DNA of 64,000 nucleotides, taken from positions 1 through 64,000 of the forward strand of contig NZ_VSLG01000014.1 in assembly GCF_008919445.1 (NCBI RefSeq). Direction: 5' to 3'. Under the pieces are notes generated by a model, which worked only from the letters and a program-made list of their open reading frames with translations, did no database searches and had not been told where the DNA came from. Shown piece after piece: positions 16,082 to 25,156 of the stretch (position 1 is the stretch's first letter; each line of letters begins with the position of its first letter). This DNA is from Serinicoccus kebangsaanensis. GTDB taxonomy: Bacteria; Actinomycetota; Actinomycetes; Actinomycetales; Dermatophilaceae. The position numbers were made by a program, and so were the translations under genes.

Positions 16082-17743
16082 ATGACTGCCACCACCCAGG
16101 AACGCCGCGGCATCGGCGACCGGCTGCTCACGACCATCGAGCGCTGGGGCAACAAGCTGCCGGAGCCGTTCACCCTCTTCGTCATCCTGTTCCTCCTCAC
16201 CGGCGCGATCTCGACCGCGATGGCGCTGGCCGACGTCTCGGTCACGGTGCCGGGCACCGACGAGGGGCCGGTCGAGATCCGCGGGCTCTTCACCGGGGAG
16301 GGGATGGCCTGGTTCACCAGCAACATCGGTGCCAACTACGTCGGCTTCCCGCCGCTGCGCACCGTCATCACCATCCTGCTGGCGGTGGGCATCGCGGAGA
16401 AGACCGGGATGCTGGCGGCCGTGGTCCGCACCGCCTTCGGGTCCGCGCCACGGTGGATGCTGCCGTATGTCGTGGGTCTGGTCGGCGTGACCGGGTCGGT
16501 GATGGCCGACTCCGCCTTCATCGTCATCCCGCCGCTGGCCGCACTGGTCTTCAAGGCCGCCGACCGGCACCCCGTGGCGGGGCTGCTGGGCGGCTTCGCC
16601 GCGGTGGGCGCGGGCTACTCCACCGCGCTGGTGCCGACGTCGCTGGACGCCCTCTTCGCCGGCATCACGACCGGGGTGATGGAGTCGCTGCCCGGGATCC
16701 AGACCTCGCCGGTCAACCCGATCTCGAACTACTACTTCAACATCGTCGCGGCGATCCTGCTCGGCATGGTCTGCGGCTTCCTCATCGACAAGGTGCTGGA
16801 GCCGCGGATGGTGCGCCAGGGCGTGACCACCGAGCAGGTCGGGGCCGCGGACGGCCGCGGTGGCGGGGCCACGAGCGAGGAGCAGGGCGCGGAGAGCCGC
16901 CACGCCGAGCGCCAGGAGGCGGTGGAGACCGAGGACCCCGACGACCTCGACCCCACCGACGAGCTGTCGGCGCAGCTCAGCGACGTGGAACGCCGAGGGC
17001 TGCGGCGCTCGCTGCTGGCCGCCGGTCTGCTCACCGTCATCATGCTGGTCGCCGTGCTGCTGCCGGCCTCGCCGTGGCGGAACGAGGAGGGTGGCTTCCT
17101 GCCGTCCTCGCCGCTGCTGGACTCGATCGTCTTCATCGTCTTCGCCTACTTCGCGACCATGGGCGTGGTCTACGGCGCCGCCGTCGGCACGGTGAAGGGG
17201 ATGAACGACGTGGTGCGGATGATGGGCTCCGCGCTCAACGACATGATGAGCTTCCTCGTGCTGGCGTTCATCCTGGGACAGTTCATCGCGCTGTTCAGCT
17301 GGACCGGGATCGGCTCCTGGATCGCCGTCCGCGGGGCGGCCGGCCTGGAGGCGACCGGGATGACCGGCTTCCCGGCGGTCATCGGCTTCATCCTGCTGGC
17401 CTCGTGCCTCAACCTGTTCATCGTCTCCGGGTCCTCGATGTGGACCATCATGGGCGCGGTCTTCGTGCCGATGTTCGCGCTGATCGGGCTGGAGCCCGCG
17501 TTCACCCAGGCGGCTTTCCGCGTCGGTGACTCGGCGACCCAGGTGATCACCCCGCTGAACCCCTACATGATCGTCATCCTGGGGTTGCTGCGGCGCTACG
17601 AGCCGGACGCCGGGCTGGGCACGGTCATCTCCCGGCTCATCGTCTTCGTCGTGCCGTTCTGGCTGTCCTGGGCCGGGCTGGTGGCGGTGTGGTACTTCCT
17701 CGACCTGCCGCTCGGGCCGGGCAACGGGATCTTCCTGCCCTGA
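16082..17743 (+). CDS. abgT: AbgT-family transporter
   Basis: A 553-residue inner-membrane protein of the AbgT family (importers of p-aminobenzoyl-glutamate; some members export sulfonamides). It shows the family motifs around SNIGANYVGFPPLRTV, DSAFIVIPPLAALVF and SGSSMWTIMGAVFVPMF, with about a dozen membrane segments. A cytosolic loop at about residues 240-300 is unusually acidic and hydrophilic (TEQVGAADGRGGGATSEE and on). GGAGG precedes ATG 16082. It forms a two-gene unit with the M20 hydrolase. Confidence 0.9.
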   Translation: MTATTQERRGIGDRLLTTIERWGNKLPEPFTLFVILFLLTGAISTAMALADVSVTVPGTDEGPVEIRGLFTGEGMAWFTSNIGANYVGFPPLRTVITILLAVGIAEKTGMLAAVVRTAFGSAPRWMLPYVVGLVGVTGSVMADSAFIVIPPLAALVFKAADRHPVAGLLGGFAAVGAGYSTALVPTSLDALFAGITTGVMESLPGIQTSPVNPISNYYFNIVAAILLGMVCGFLIDKVLEPRMVRQGVTTEQVGAADGRGGGATSEEQGAESRHAERQEAVETEDPDDLDPTDELSAQLSDVERRGLRRSLLAAGLLTVIMLVAVLLPASPWRNEEGGFLPSSPLLDSIVFIVFAYFATMGVVYGAAVGTVKGMNDVVRMMGSALNDMMSFLVLAFILGQFIALFSWTGIGSWIAVRGAAGLEATGMTGFPAVIGFILLASCLNLFIVSGSSMWTIMGAVFVPMFALIGLEPAFTQAAFRVGDSATQVITPLNPYMIVILGLLRRYEPDAGLGTVISRLIVFVVPFWLSWAGLVAVWYFLDLPLGPGNGIFLP

Positions 17744-17771
17744 CCCACGTGCGGCCGTCTACCCTGGGGCG

Positions 17772-18191
17772 ATGGGTCTTGCTGACGTCCTGCGCACGGG
17801 CGGGCGACTGCTCCTCGGCGGCACGCTGCTCTTCACCGGTGTCTCCCACCTGACGGTGGCGCGCGAGGAGTTCCAGGCCCAGGTGCCCTCCTGGGTGCCG
17901 CTCGACCCGGACCTCGTCGTGGTGCTCTCGGGCGTGGCCGAGCTGGGTCTCGGGGCGGCCCTGGTGGCGCTCCCGCGGTGGAAGGTGCCGGTCGGGTGGG
18001 CGACCGGGGCCTTCTTCGTCGCCATCTTCCCGGGCAACATCGCCCAGTATGTCGAGGGCAAGGACGGCTTCGGCCTGGACACCGACCAGGCCCGGCTCAC
18101 CCGGCTGTTCTTCCAGCCCGTCCTCGTCGCGTGGGCACTGTGGTCCACCGAGGCGTGGAAGACCTGGCGACAAGGCCGCCGCGGGCGGTGA
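17772..18191 (+). CDS. DoxX-family membrane protein
   Basis: A 139-residue protein with four membrane segments and the DoxX-like opening LRTGGRLLLGGTLLFTGVSHLTV, then VAELGLGAALVALPR and FFVAIFPGNIAQYVEG. DoxX relatives take part in redox or sulfur metabolism but most are uncharacterised. TACCCT at 17760-17765 lies 6 bp before the ATG without a ribosome-binding site, suggesting a leaderless message. It ends 3 bp from the convergent RraA-like gene, at the left edge of the catabolic island. Confidence 0.75.
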   Translation: MGLADVLRTGGRLLLGGTLLFTGVSHLTVAREEFQAQVPSWVPLDPDLVVVLSGVAELGLGAALVALPRWKVPVGWATGAFFVAIFPGNIAQYVEGKDGFGLDTDQARLTRLFFQPVLVAWALWSTEAWKTWRQGRRGR

Positions 18192-18194
18192 GGG

Positions 18195-18884
18195 CTAGCG
18201 GGTGCCGTAGCCGCGCCGCTGCTTGAGGCCGTCCAGGCTGAAGTCCGCGCTCTCGATGTAGGCCATCTCCGCGGCCTCGGTGCTCCGGACGGCCTCCACC
18301 TGCTCGGGCAGCCCTGGCAGGCCCTCCCAGGGGACGACGACGATGCCGTTGGCGTCCCCGTGCAGCAGGTCGCCGGTCCGGATCTGCTGACCGTCGACGA
18401 CGACCGGTTCACCGACGGACACGATCTCGAAGTTGGCGTGCGAGACCACGGGGTAGCGCATGAAGTAGTGGAAGCCCAGGGCGTGCACCTCGTCGAGGTC
18501 CCGGAGGGCCCCGTCGGTGACCATCCCCACCGCCCCGAGACGTCGGGCCAGGCGGACCATGACCTCGCCGGCGTAGGCCACCCGGTGGGGCGAGCCGCTG
18601 GCATCGGCGAAGACCAGCACCGTCGGCCCGTCCATGCCGTCGAGCTCCTCCCACATGCGCCACCACTGCTCCCGCTGGGGTGGCGGTCCGGGTGCGTCGC
18701 TGACCCTGACGGTCAGCGCACGGCCGGTCATCACGCCCAGGTCCGGGAAGGTGCACTGCACGTTGCCGCCGATGAATCCCTCGGTGCGGTCCCGCACCGA
18801 GAGTCTCTCGATGGCGTTGGCCACGGTCGGGCTGTCCACGCCTCTGAGGAACTCCAGCTCCTGCTCGGTCAGCGTGCGGTTCAT
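18195..18884 (-). CDS. RraA-like aldolase/decarboxylase
   Basis: A 229-residue RraA/HMG-aldolase family protein. The family members cleave 4-hydroxy-4-methyl-2-oxoglutarate or decarboxylate oxaloacetate; others lack activity. The active-site segment is GAVGMVTDGALRDLDEV, with Arg128-Asp129 at the substrate and metal position, and the C-terminal GDLLHGDANGIVVVP block is the enzyme-type ending. It overlaps the FAD gene by 4 bp on the same strand. Beside a tartrate-dehydratase-like gene, whose product would be oxaloacetate, a decarboxylase role is attractive but unproven. Confidence 0.8.
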   Translation of the reverse strand: MNRTLTEQELEFLRGVDSPTVANAIERLSVRDRTEGFIGGNVQCTFPDLGVMTGRALTVRVSDAPGPPPQREQWWRMWEELDGMDGPTVLVFADASGSPHRVAYAGEVMVRLARRLGAVGMVTDGALRDLDEVHALGFHYFMRYPVVSHANFEIVSVGEPVVVDGQQIRTGDLLHGDANGIVVVPWEGLPGLPEQVEAVRSTEAAEMAYIESADFSLDGLKQRRGYGTR

Positions 18885-20365
18885 GCTGCCTCCTCCTCGT
18901 CCTGGATGCGGGTGCTGCTCGCGTCGAGCGGTCGCGCCGCCAGCCGCACGCCGAGCACCCGGCCGGAGGTCATCGCCCAGCCGATGTGGTGCCCGTGCCC
19001 CTTGAGCAGCATCCCGCCCTGCCCCACGGCGCCGATCGCGAACAGTCCCCGCACCGGTTGCCCGTCGGGTCGCTGCACCTGCAGGGACCCGTCGACCCGG
19101 ACGGCGCCCTCGGTCACGGTCAGCATGCTGTGCACCGGCCCCATGGCGACGAACGGGGCGCGCAGCTCGGACGTCCCGACCGAGGCGGACAGGGCGCTCG
19201 CGTCCAGGCCGAGGCGGGTGGCGAGCTCCTCGACGCCGTCCGCCCTGGTGACCAGATCGGGTCGTCCTCGTCGGTAGTCGGTGAAGTAGGCGAAGGCGAT
19301 GCCGGGCGCTGTGGAGATGAAGTTCGGCTCGCTGTCGAAGGTCGTGGCGACCGACTCGTCCATGATGATGTAGCCGGTGGATCCCGGACGGGCGGACAGC
19401 TCCTTCGCCGGGTCCTGCTCCTGACCGAAGCGCACCCCGTCGCGGTCCACCAGGACGGCACCAGAGCGGAACAGCGCGTCCGTCGGGGACATGTGCGTGA
19501 CGAGGAGGGACTTGACCACGGGTCGCAGTGCCGAGGCGGGCACGTGACGGACGACGGCGCCCTCGATCGCGCAGAGCCAGCGCCAGGTGGGCAGCCGGTC
19601 CAGCCAGCCGCGGCGCGGCGGCGGGCCGAAGCGCAGCTGGGGACCGAACAGGCGGTCCATCGCGACCAGCTCGCCCCCCGCCTGCGCCGCCAGCTGGTGA
19701 CCGCTCCCGAGGGCCTCGGGGTTGATCGGGAGAGCGGCGGCCGCCGCCTCCGAGAGGTGCTCCTGACGCATCACGCTGTTCCCGCTGAAGTCCCCGGTGG
19801 CCAGCACGACCCCGCGGCGGGCCAGGACCGTGGACTCACCCTCGGGTCCGGCGACCACCGCCCCGGACACCGTCCCGTCCTCCAGGACCAGCTCGCGCAC
19901 CTCGGTGGCGAGCGCCACGTGCACCCCCGCGGCACGGGCTGCCTCGGCGAGACGGGTGATGTAGCTGCGCGAGCTCGGGACCACGTTGTGCATCCGCGCC
20001 ACACGGTGGGGCGGCTCGATGTTGGGGAGGGTGAACTGCACGCCGTGACGGACCAGCCACTCCAGCGTGGGCCCGGACTCCTCGGCGTAGAGGCGGCGCA
20101 GGTCGGGCGCGTCGCCGGACAGGCCGGCGTCCGGGTAGTCCCACATGTCCTCGATCAGCTGCTCGGTGTCGTCCTCGATGCCCGCGCGTCGTTGCAGAGA
20201 GGTCCCGGCCGCCGTCATCGACCCGACGGAATACACCGTCGTGCCACCCAGTGCCTGCCCGCGCTCGAGCAGCAGCACCGAGGCCCCGGCCTCCGCAGCG
20301 GCGACCGAGCAGGCCAGACCTGCCGCGCCGGCACCGATCACGACGACATCCCAGACCGTGTCCAC
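18881..20365 (-). CDS. FAD-dependent oxidoreductase (fumarate-reductase flavoprotein-like)
   Basis: A 494-residue FAD_binding_2 protein. The dinucleotide-binding motif VVIGAGAAGLACSVAAAEAG is at residues 8-27, followed by LLLERGQALGGTTVYSVG. The C-terminal cap ends with GLFAIGAVGQGGMLLKGHG. Relatives reduce or dehydrogenate dicarboxylates or ketosteroids. GTG 20365 is supported by GGAGG (20371-20375). Transcription is divergent from the DapA-like gene, and a LacI-type operator core lies 20-30 bp upstream. Its electron partner and substrate are unknown. Confidence 0.8.
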   Translation of the reverse strand: MDTVWDVVVIGAGAAGLACSVAAAEAGASVLLLERGQALGGTTVYSVGSMTAAGTSLQRRAGIEDDTEQLIEDMWDYPDAGLSGDAPDLRRLYAEESGPTLEWLVRHGVQFTLPNIEPPHRVARMHNVVPSSRSYITRLAEAARAAGVHVALATEVRELVLEDGTVSGAVVAGPEGESTVLARRGVVLATGDFSGNSVMRQEHLSEAAAAALPINPEALGSGHQLAAQAGGELVAMDRLFGPQLRFGPPPRRGWLDRLPTWRWLCAIEGAVVRHVPASALRPVVKSLLVTHMSPTDALFRSGAVLVDRDGVRFGQEQDPAKELSARPGSTGYIIMDESVATTFDSEPNFISTAPGIAFAYFTDYRRGRPDLVTRADGVEELATRLGLDASALSASVGTSELRAPFVAMGPVHSMLTVTEGAVRVDGSLQVQRPDGQPVRGLFAIGAVGQGGMLLKGHGHHIGWAMTSGRVLGVRLAARPLDASSTRIQDEEEAA

Positions 20366-20383
20366 ATTTGCCTCCTAGTGTTC

Positions 20384-20397
20384 GTATCGTTTTCAGA
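20384..20397 (-). promoter_or_regulatory. LacI-type operator between the divergent FAD and DapA-like genes
   Basis: The minus strand reads TGAAAACGATAC with core TGAAAACG at 20388-20395, the same 8-mer as in the two operators upstream of the hotdog genes (25134 and 25270). A GATACT box (20397-20402, minus) partly overlaps it and may be the -10 of the FAD gene. The palindrome is imperfect. The LacI regulator at 24042 is the likely binder. The rest of the 227-bp intergenic region shows nothing else specific. Confidence 0.6.
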
Positions 20398-20592
20398 GTA
20401 TCGTCTGACGTGAAGCTGCGCCAGACCCCCTGGCGACCGGACGAAGCCGGCAGAGGATCGGCTACACCGGCCGGACGGGGGTCAGGTGAGGTCGTCGTCG
20501 GGCATGCCCCGACGTGGCTTCGTGCCCTTCGATATCCAGGTAGGACGCGGCGAACTCGGACGAGGACGCCGGACGACGAGAGGTTCTTCATC

Positions 20593-21528
20593 ATGGTGGT
20601 CCCCAACCTTCGCGGCGTGACGCCGGCCATCGTCACGCCGTTCGATCAGAGCGGCGAGGTCGACATGGCCAGCCTCGTCGCATACTGCGCTTGGCTGAAA
20701 ACGATCCCAGGCGTCACAGGGGTGGTGCTCAACGCGCATGCCGGGGAAGGGACGTCGCTGACCGAGGGCGAGCGGGTCGAGATCATCCGCACGGTCCGGG
20801 AGCAGGTGCCCGATCTGCACCTGGTGGCAGGCGTGACCGGCGACGGCACCCGGGTGGTGGCGCAGGAGGCGCAGCGTGCGGCCGATGCCGGCGCGGACTC
20901 GCTGCTCGTCTTCCCGGCGCCGTCCAGCCTTCGCTTCGGCTACCAGGACGGCGCGGTCCAGGGTCGCTACGAGGCGGTGGCCCAGGCGGGCCTGCCGCTC
21001 ATCGCCTTCAACTTCCCCGCCACGACGAAGGCCACCTACCCGCTGGAGCTGCTGCTGGAGCTGTGCGCCCACGACGCGGTCTTCGCCATCAAGGACGGTG
21101 CCCGGGACATGATCCGGTGGGACACCGAGACCCCGGTCATCCGCCGTGAGTTCCCCGACATCCAGATGCTGACCTGCCAGGACGAGTTCCTCCTGCACAC
21201 GATGTGGGAGTCGGACGGCGCGCTCGTGGGCTACGCCGCCCTCATCCCCGAACTCATGGTGGAGCTGCTCCAGGCGGCCCAGGCCCACGACTACGACCGC
21301 GCCAAGGCCGTCCACGACAGGATGCTGCCGATCACGAAGGCGGTCTACCACCGCACGTCGCACATCGAGTCCACCACGGCGATGAAGCTCGGCCTGGTGG
21401 ACCGCGGCCTGATCGCCGACGCCACCGTCAGGGCACCGCTGATGCCCCTCGAGGCCGGTGCCCGTGAGGAGATCCGGGAGGCGCTGGCCTCGGCCGGGGT
21501 CCCGCTGGGACAGCCGGTGGGAGCCTGA
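20593..21528 (+). CDS. DapA-family (dihydrodipicolinate synthase-like) lyase
   Basis: A 311-residue TIM-barrel lyase of the DapA/NanA superfamily. The Schiff-base Lys is in VFAIKDGARD (Lys167). Two usual features are altered: the position of the conserved catalytic Tyr is Phe139 (AFNFP), and the TTGE loop reads NAHAGEG. This variant group is found in acid-sugar and aldol-type pathways rather than in lysine synthesis. It probably forms or cleaves a 2-oxo acid. ATG 20593 has GAGAGG eleven bases upstream. It is followed after 2 bp by the tartrate-dehydratase-like gene. Confidence 0.8.
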   Translation: MVVPNLRGVTPAIVTPFDQSGEVDMASLVAYCAWLKTIPGVTGVVLNAHAGEGTSLTEGERVEIIRTVREQVPDLHLVAGVTGDGTRVVAQEAQRAADAGADSLLVFPAPSSLRFGYQDGAVQGRYEAVAQAGLPLIAFNFPATTKATYPLELLLELCAHDAVFAIKDGARDMIRWDTETPVIRREFPDIQMLTCQDEFLLHTMWESDGALVGYAALIPELMVELLQAAQAHDYDRAKAVHDRMLPITKAVYHRTSHIESTTAMKLGLVDRGLIADATVRAPLMPLEAGAREEIREALASAGVPLGQPVGA

Positions 21529-21530
21529 CC

Positions 21531-22703
21531 ATGCGCATCATCGACATCCGGCACGTCACCGAGCCGATCAAGGCCGACATGGCCAACGCCTTCATCAACT
21601 TCTCCTCGATGGACGTCAGCGTCCTGGCGATCGTCACCGACGAGGTCCGCGACGGGAAGCCGGTCGTCGGCTACGGGTTCAACAGCAACGGCCGCTACGC
21701 GCAGCCAGGGATCCTCGACCACCGGATCATCCCCCGGGTCCTGGGGTCCGATCCGGAGACGCTGGTGGACCCCGCGACGGGCCACCTGGACCCGGCCCGG
21801 ATCTGGAGCGCCTCGATGCGTGACGAGAAGCCCGGCGGTCACGGGGACCGTGCCGTGGCGGTCGGCATCCTCGACATGGCCGCCTGGGACCTGGCCGCCA
21901 AGCTCGCGGGCGTCAGCGTCCAGCGCCTCATCGCCGAACGCTCCCCGGCCGGGCTGGGTGCGCCGTCGGAGAAGGTCTGGGTCTACGCGGCCGGTGGCTA
22001 CTACTACCCCGACCGGGGGATCGAGGCGCTGCAGCAGGAGATGCTGGGCTACCTGGACCTGGGCTACCGCACGGTCAAGATGAAGATCGGGGGTGCGCCG
22101 CTCGAGGAGGACCTGCGCCGGATCGAGGCCGTGCTGCAGGTGCTGCCGGACGGGTGCACGCTGGCGGTCGACGCCAACGGCCGTTTCGACACCGGCACGG
22201 CGGTGCGCTACGCCGAGGCGCTGCGCGACCTCCCGCTGCACTGGTACGAGGAGCCCGTGGATCCGCTCGACTACGCCGGTCACCAGAGCGTGGCCGAGGC
22301 ATACCCGGGCGTGCTGGCCACGGGGGAGAACCTGCTGTCGCGGCAGGAGGCGGTGAACCTGGCCCGGTTCGGCGGGCTGCGCCCGGAGCAGGACGTGCTG
22401 CAGATGGACTCCGCCCTCAGCTACGGCTTCACCGAGTACCAGCACACCCTGGCCGAGCTCGGCGAGCTGGGCTGGGCCCCGCAGGCCTTCGTGCCGCACG
22501 GCGGGCACCAGTTCAACCTCGCGATCGCGTCAGGCTGCGGCCTACGGGGATCGGAGTCCTACCCGGGCATCTTCGAGCCCTTCGGCGGGTTCGCCGACGG
22601 TGACCGGGTGGTCGACGGCTACATCACGCTGCCGGACGCTCCGGGCATCGGGCTCGAGCTGAAGGCCTCGCTGGCGCCGGTGCTGGCCCGGCTGGAGGAC
22701 TGA
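21531..22703 (+). CDS. D-tartrate dehydratase-like enolase-superfamily enzyme
   Basis: A 390-residue enolase-superfamily protein with close motif agreement to D-tartrate dehydratase: VGYGFNSNGRY, EKPGGHGDRAVAVG, VYAAGGYYYP, PHGGHQ. Catalytic KMK is at 183-185, metal ligands Asp214, Glu240 and Glu266 (AVDANGRF, WYEE, ATGEN), and the general acid/base His323. The characterised enzyme dehydrates D-tartrate to oxaloacetate via Mg2+-assisted enolisation. It sits directly after the DapA-like gene and before the membrane transporter. A closely related C4 or C5 hydroxy diacid cannot be excluded. Confidence 0.85.
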   Translation: MRIIDIRHVTEPIKADMANAFINFSSMDVSVLAIVTDEVRDGKPVVGYGFNSNGRYAQPGILDHRIIPRVLGSDPETLVDPATGHLDPARIWSASMRDEKPGGHGDRAVAVGILDMAAWDLAAKLAGVSVQRLIAERSPAGLGAPSEKVWVYAAGGYYYPDRGIEALQQEMLGYLDLGYRTVKMKIGGAPLEEDLRRIEAVLQVLPDGCTLAVDANGRFDTGTAVRYAEALRDLPLHWYEEPVDPLDYAGHQSVAEAYPGVLATGENLLSRQEAVNLARFGGLRPEQDVLQMDSALSYGFTEYQHTLAELGELGWAPQAFVPHGGHQFNLAIASGCGLRGSESYPGIFEPFGGFADGDRVVDGYITLPDAPGIGLELKASLAPVLARLED

Positions 22704-22723
22704 CCACGTCAGCCCGTGCCGAG

Positions 22724-24010
22724 GTGGTGGTCGGCCTGGGCCTGGCCCTGGTCATCCTGACCGTCCCCCTCGGCTACCTCGTCACGGGAGCAGGCGTGGT
22801 GGCGGGTGTCGGCGCACTCGTCGTGCTGGTGGCGGCGCTGTTCGTCGTCCGACCCGTGACCCGATGGGTCGCCCTGACCCTGGTCGCCGTGGGCGTCCTC
22901 GCCCTGGCCTGGGCGATGCTGCTCGGGGCGCGCCCCGGGCCGGCGCAGCTGACCTCGCTCAACCAGGGTGTGGTGGGCATGCTCGCCGCGGTCTCGTTCA
23001 CCCGGCTGGTCACGGTGCGCCAGCAGGAGAGCCCCGCCCACGAGCGGCACGCGGGGCGGGTCGCGCTGTGGCGCACCTCCGGACTGGTGCACGGACTGGG
23101 CTCGGTGATCAACCTCGCCGCCGTGGACATCGTCGGCGGGCACCTGGGGCGGGGTCGGCCCCGGCTCGCCCTGCTGGACGGTCTGCTGCTGTCCCGGTCC
23201 TTCTCCGTCGCCGCCTTCTGGTCGCCCTTCTGGGCCTCGTCGGCGACGGCGATCGCCTATGCCCCCCGGGCCGACACCGTCCTGCTCGTGCTCTGCGGCG
23301 GCGTGCTCGCGGTCCTCGCCCTGGCGCTCAGCCTGGTCCTGCTGCAGCGCCGCTTCCCGGAGGAGTCGGCGGACTACGAAGGCTACGCGGTCACGCCGAG
23401 GATGCTCCTCCTGCCGGTGTCCTTGCTCCTCTGCGTCCTGGTCGGCCACGCCGCCGCCCCCGGCCTGCCGGTGTCCACCGTCGTCCTGCTCTCCGCGCTC
23501 CTCGTGAGCGTGGTGCTCGGCGCGCGGATGCTGCGCGGCGACCTCCCCCGCGCCCTCGGCAGGCACGTCGTCCGGGGACTTCCGCGACTGCGTGGCGAGG
23601 CCGCGCTCTTCGTGGCGGCCGGGGTCCTCTCGGTGGGCCTGTCCGTCCTGGTGGGTCAGCTGGGGGTGCAGGCCCCGGTCCGCGAGTTCACCGTGCTGGT
23701 GGCCTGGGTGTGCGTGCTGGCCATGACAGCCTTGTCGGTGGTCGGCATCCACCCCATCATCAGCATCGCGATGGTGGCGGTCCTGATGGCCCCGACGCAG
23801 CCGGACCCGACCCTCTTCGCCCTCTCGGCGACGATCGCCTGGGGCGCATCGGCGTCGGTGGGGCCGGTCTCAGGGCTGAACGTCTACCTGGCCGGCAGGT
23901 TCGGCCTGAACGGCTTCCAGGTTGCGCGGTCGAACGCGGGCCACGTGCTCCTCGTGCTGGCCCTGGCCCTCCCGGCGCTGATGCTCTGCGGGGCGTTGGT
24001 GAGCCTGTAG
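22724..24010 (+). CDS. polytopic membrane protein, probable organic-acid transporter
   Basis: A 428-residue protein with roughly eleven hydrophobic segments. A repeated element near the C-terminus, GIHPIISIAMVAVLMAP and WGASASVGPVSGLNVYLAG, looks like the re-entrant or substrate-binding halves of ion-transporter-superfamily permeases (CitMHS/DASS/TRAP-like), but no family is certain. GTG 22724 is chosen; no strong ribosome-binding site is seen, and it begins 20 bp after the dehydratase stop, so translation may be coupled. It most likely moves the diacid substrate or product of the neighbouring enzymes. Confidence 0.65.
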   Translation: MVVGLGLALVILTVPLGYLVTGAGVVAGVGALVVLVAALFVVRPVTRWVALTLVAVGVLALAWAMLLGARPGPAQLTSLNQGVVGMLAAVSFTRLVTVRQQESPAHERHAGRVALWRTSGLVHGLGSVINLAAVDIVGGHLGRGRPRLALLDGLLLSRSFSVAAFWSPFWASSATAIAYAPRADTVLLVLCGGVLAVLALALSLVLLQRRFPEESADYEGYAVTPRMLLLPVSLLLCVLVGHAAAPGLPVSTVVLLSALLVSVVLGARMLRGDLPRALGRHVVRGLPRLRGEAALFVAAGVLSVGLSVLVGQLGVQAPVREFTVLVAWVCVLAMTALSVVGIHPIISIAMVAVLMAPTQPDPTLFALSATIAWGASASVGPVSGLNVYLAGRFGLNGFQVARSNAGHVLLVLALALPALMLCGALVSL

Positions 24011-24041
24011 TCTTCGCCCACCGGCAGCAGAAGGGGAGCAG

Positions 24042-25061
24042 ATGTCGAACATCCGGGACGTCGCGCTTCGCGCTGGGGTGTCGCCGTCGTCGGTGACGCG
24101 GGTGCTCGGGGGCTATCCCAACGTCAGTCCGGAGCTGCGCGAGCGCGTGCTCCGGGCGGTGGACGAGGTCAACTACCAGCCGGACCTGCTCGCCGCCGGT
24201 CTGCGACGCGGCTACACCAAGACCGTGGGGATGCTGGTCAACGACGTGCTCAACCCCTTCAACGCCCAGATGATGGACATCTTCGAGAGCGAGCTGCGCC
24301 GGGCGGGCTACAACGTCATCCTCACCAACTCCAACGGCTTGAGCGAGGTCGACCTGGAGAACCTGCTGGTGCTCAAGCAGCGCCGGGTCGACGGACTCGT
24401 CGCCTCCTTCGCCGACGACCGGAACCCCCTGCTGGCGACGGCGCTGCGCTCGTGGACGGTCCCCGTGGTCCTCTTCGACCGCCAGGTCGACGACATCGAC
24501 GTCAGCGCCGTGCTGAGCGACCACCGCTACGGCGCCCAGCAGCTGAGCGAGCACCTGGTGGACAAGGGCCACCGGCGGCTGGCCATGATCAGCGGGTCCG
24601 AGGCCCTCTACTCCACCCGGGAGCGGATCCTGGGCATGCAGGACGTCGCCCAGGAGCACGGGCTGACGATCCGCCCCGACTTCCTCATCAGCGGTCGCGG
24701 GTCCGAGGAGCACGGGAGCGAGGGAGTGGCCCGCCTCCTGGACGACCCGGAGCCCCCCACCGCGATCGTGCTGGCGAACGGCAACACCGCGGCGGTCGTC
24801 GGCGCCCTCGCCGAGCTGCGTCGCCGCAAGGTGCGGATCGGTGAGGACATCGCGGTCGCCACCTACTACGACGACCCCGTGGTCGCCCTGTGGTCGCCGT
24901 CGCTGACCTCGGTGTGGCGTCACGTGCCTGACATGGCCAGGCGGGCGGCCGACATGATGCTGCACCGGCTGGAGGACGGCCGACGGATGGCCCACACCGT
25001 CGTGCTCCCGACGCGCCTGATGGTGCGGGAGTCCACCTCCAAGCAGTTCACCGACGGCTGA
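24042..25061 (+). CDS. LacI-family transcriptional regulator
   Basis: A 339-residue LacI/GalR repressor. The HTH is at residues 4-24 (RDVALRAGVSPSSVTRVLGG), the hinge helix at about 45-56 (NYQPDLLAAGLRRGYT), and the rest is the periplasmic-binding-protein-like effector domain (TVGMLVNDVLNPFNAQMMD, AIVLANGNTAAVVG). AAGGGGAG precedes ATG 24042; TAGTCT at 24009-24014 could be its own -10 box. Three matching TGAAAACG operators flank the genes on either side (20388, 25134, 25270), making this the local regulator of the island. Confidence 0.9.
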   Translation: MSNIRDVALRAGVSPSSVTRVLGGYPNVSPELRERVLRAVDEVNYQPDLLAAGLRRGYTKTVGMLVNDVLNPFNAQMMDIFESELRRAGYNVILTNSNGLSEVDLENLLVLKQRRVDGLVASFADDRNPLLATALRSWTVPVVLFDRQVDDIDVSAVLSDHRYGAQQLSEHLVDKGHRRLAMISGSEALYSTRERILGMQDVAQEHGLTIRPDFLISGRGSEEHGSEGVARLLDDPEPPTAIVLANGNTAAVVGALAELRRRKVRIGEDIAVATYYDDPVVALWSPSLTSVWRHVPDMARRAADMMLHRLEDGRRMAHTVVLPTRLMVRESTSKQFTDG

Positions 25062-25092
25062 GGTCCGAGCGGCCCGATCCTGCCGACACCCC

Positions 25093-25121
25093 TTGTGCAC
25101 ACGCGGGTGATCACCTACAGT
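25093..25121 (+). promoter_or_regulatory. promoter of the long catabolic operon
   Basis: TTGTGC (25093-25098) and TACAGT (25116-25121) are spaced by 17 bp, a good sigma-70-type promoter. The expected start near 25128 lies just before operator 25134-25147, the usual position for LacI repression. Confidence 0.6.
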
Positions 25122-25131
25122 TGCCTCACTT

Positions 25132-25147
25132 CCTGAAAACGGTTCCG
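25132..25147 (+). promoter_or_regulatory. LacI-type operator O1
   Basis: CCTGAAAACGGTTCCG carries the core TGAAAACG and partial symmetry of the consensus TGAAAAC/GTTTTCA. It lies immediately downstream of the predicted transcription start of the catabolic operon. Confidence 0.7.
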
Positions 25148-25156
25148 AAAGAAGCA

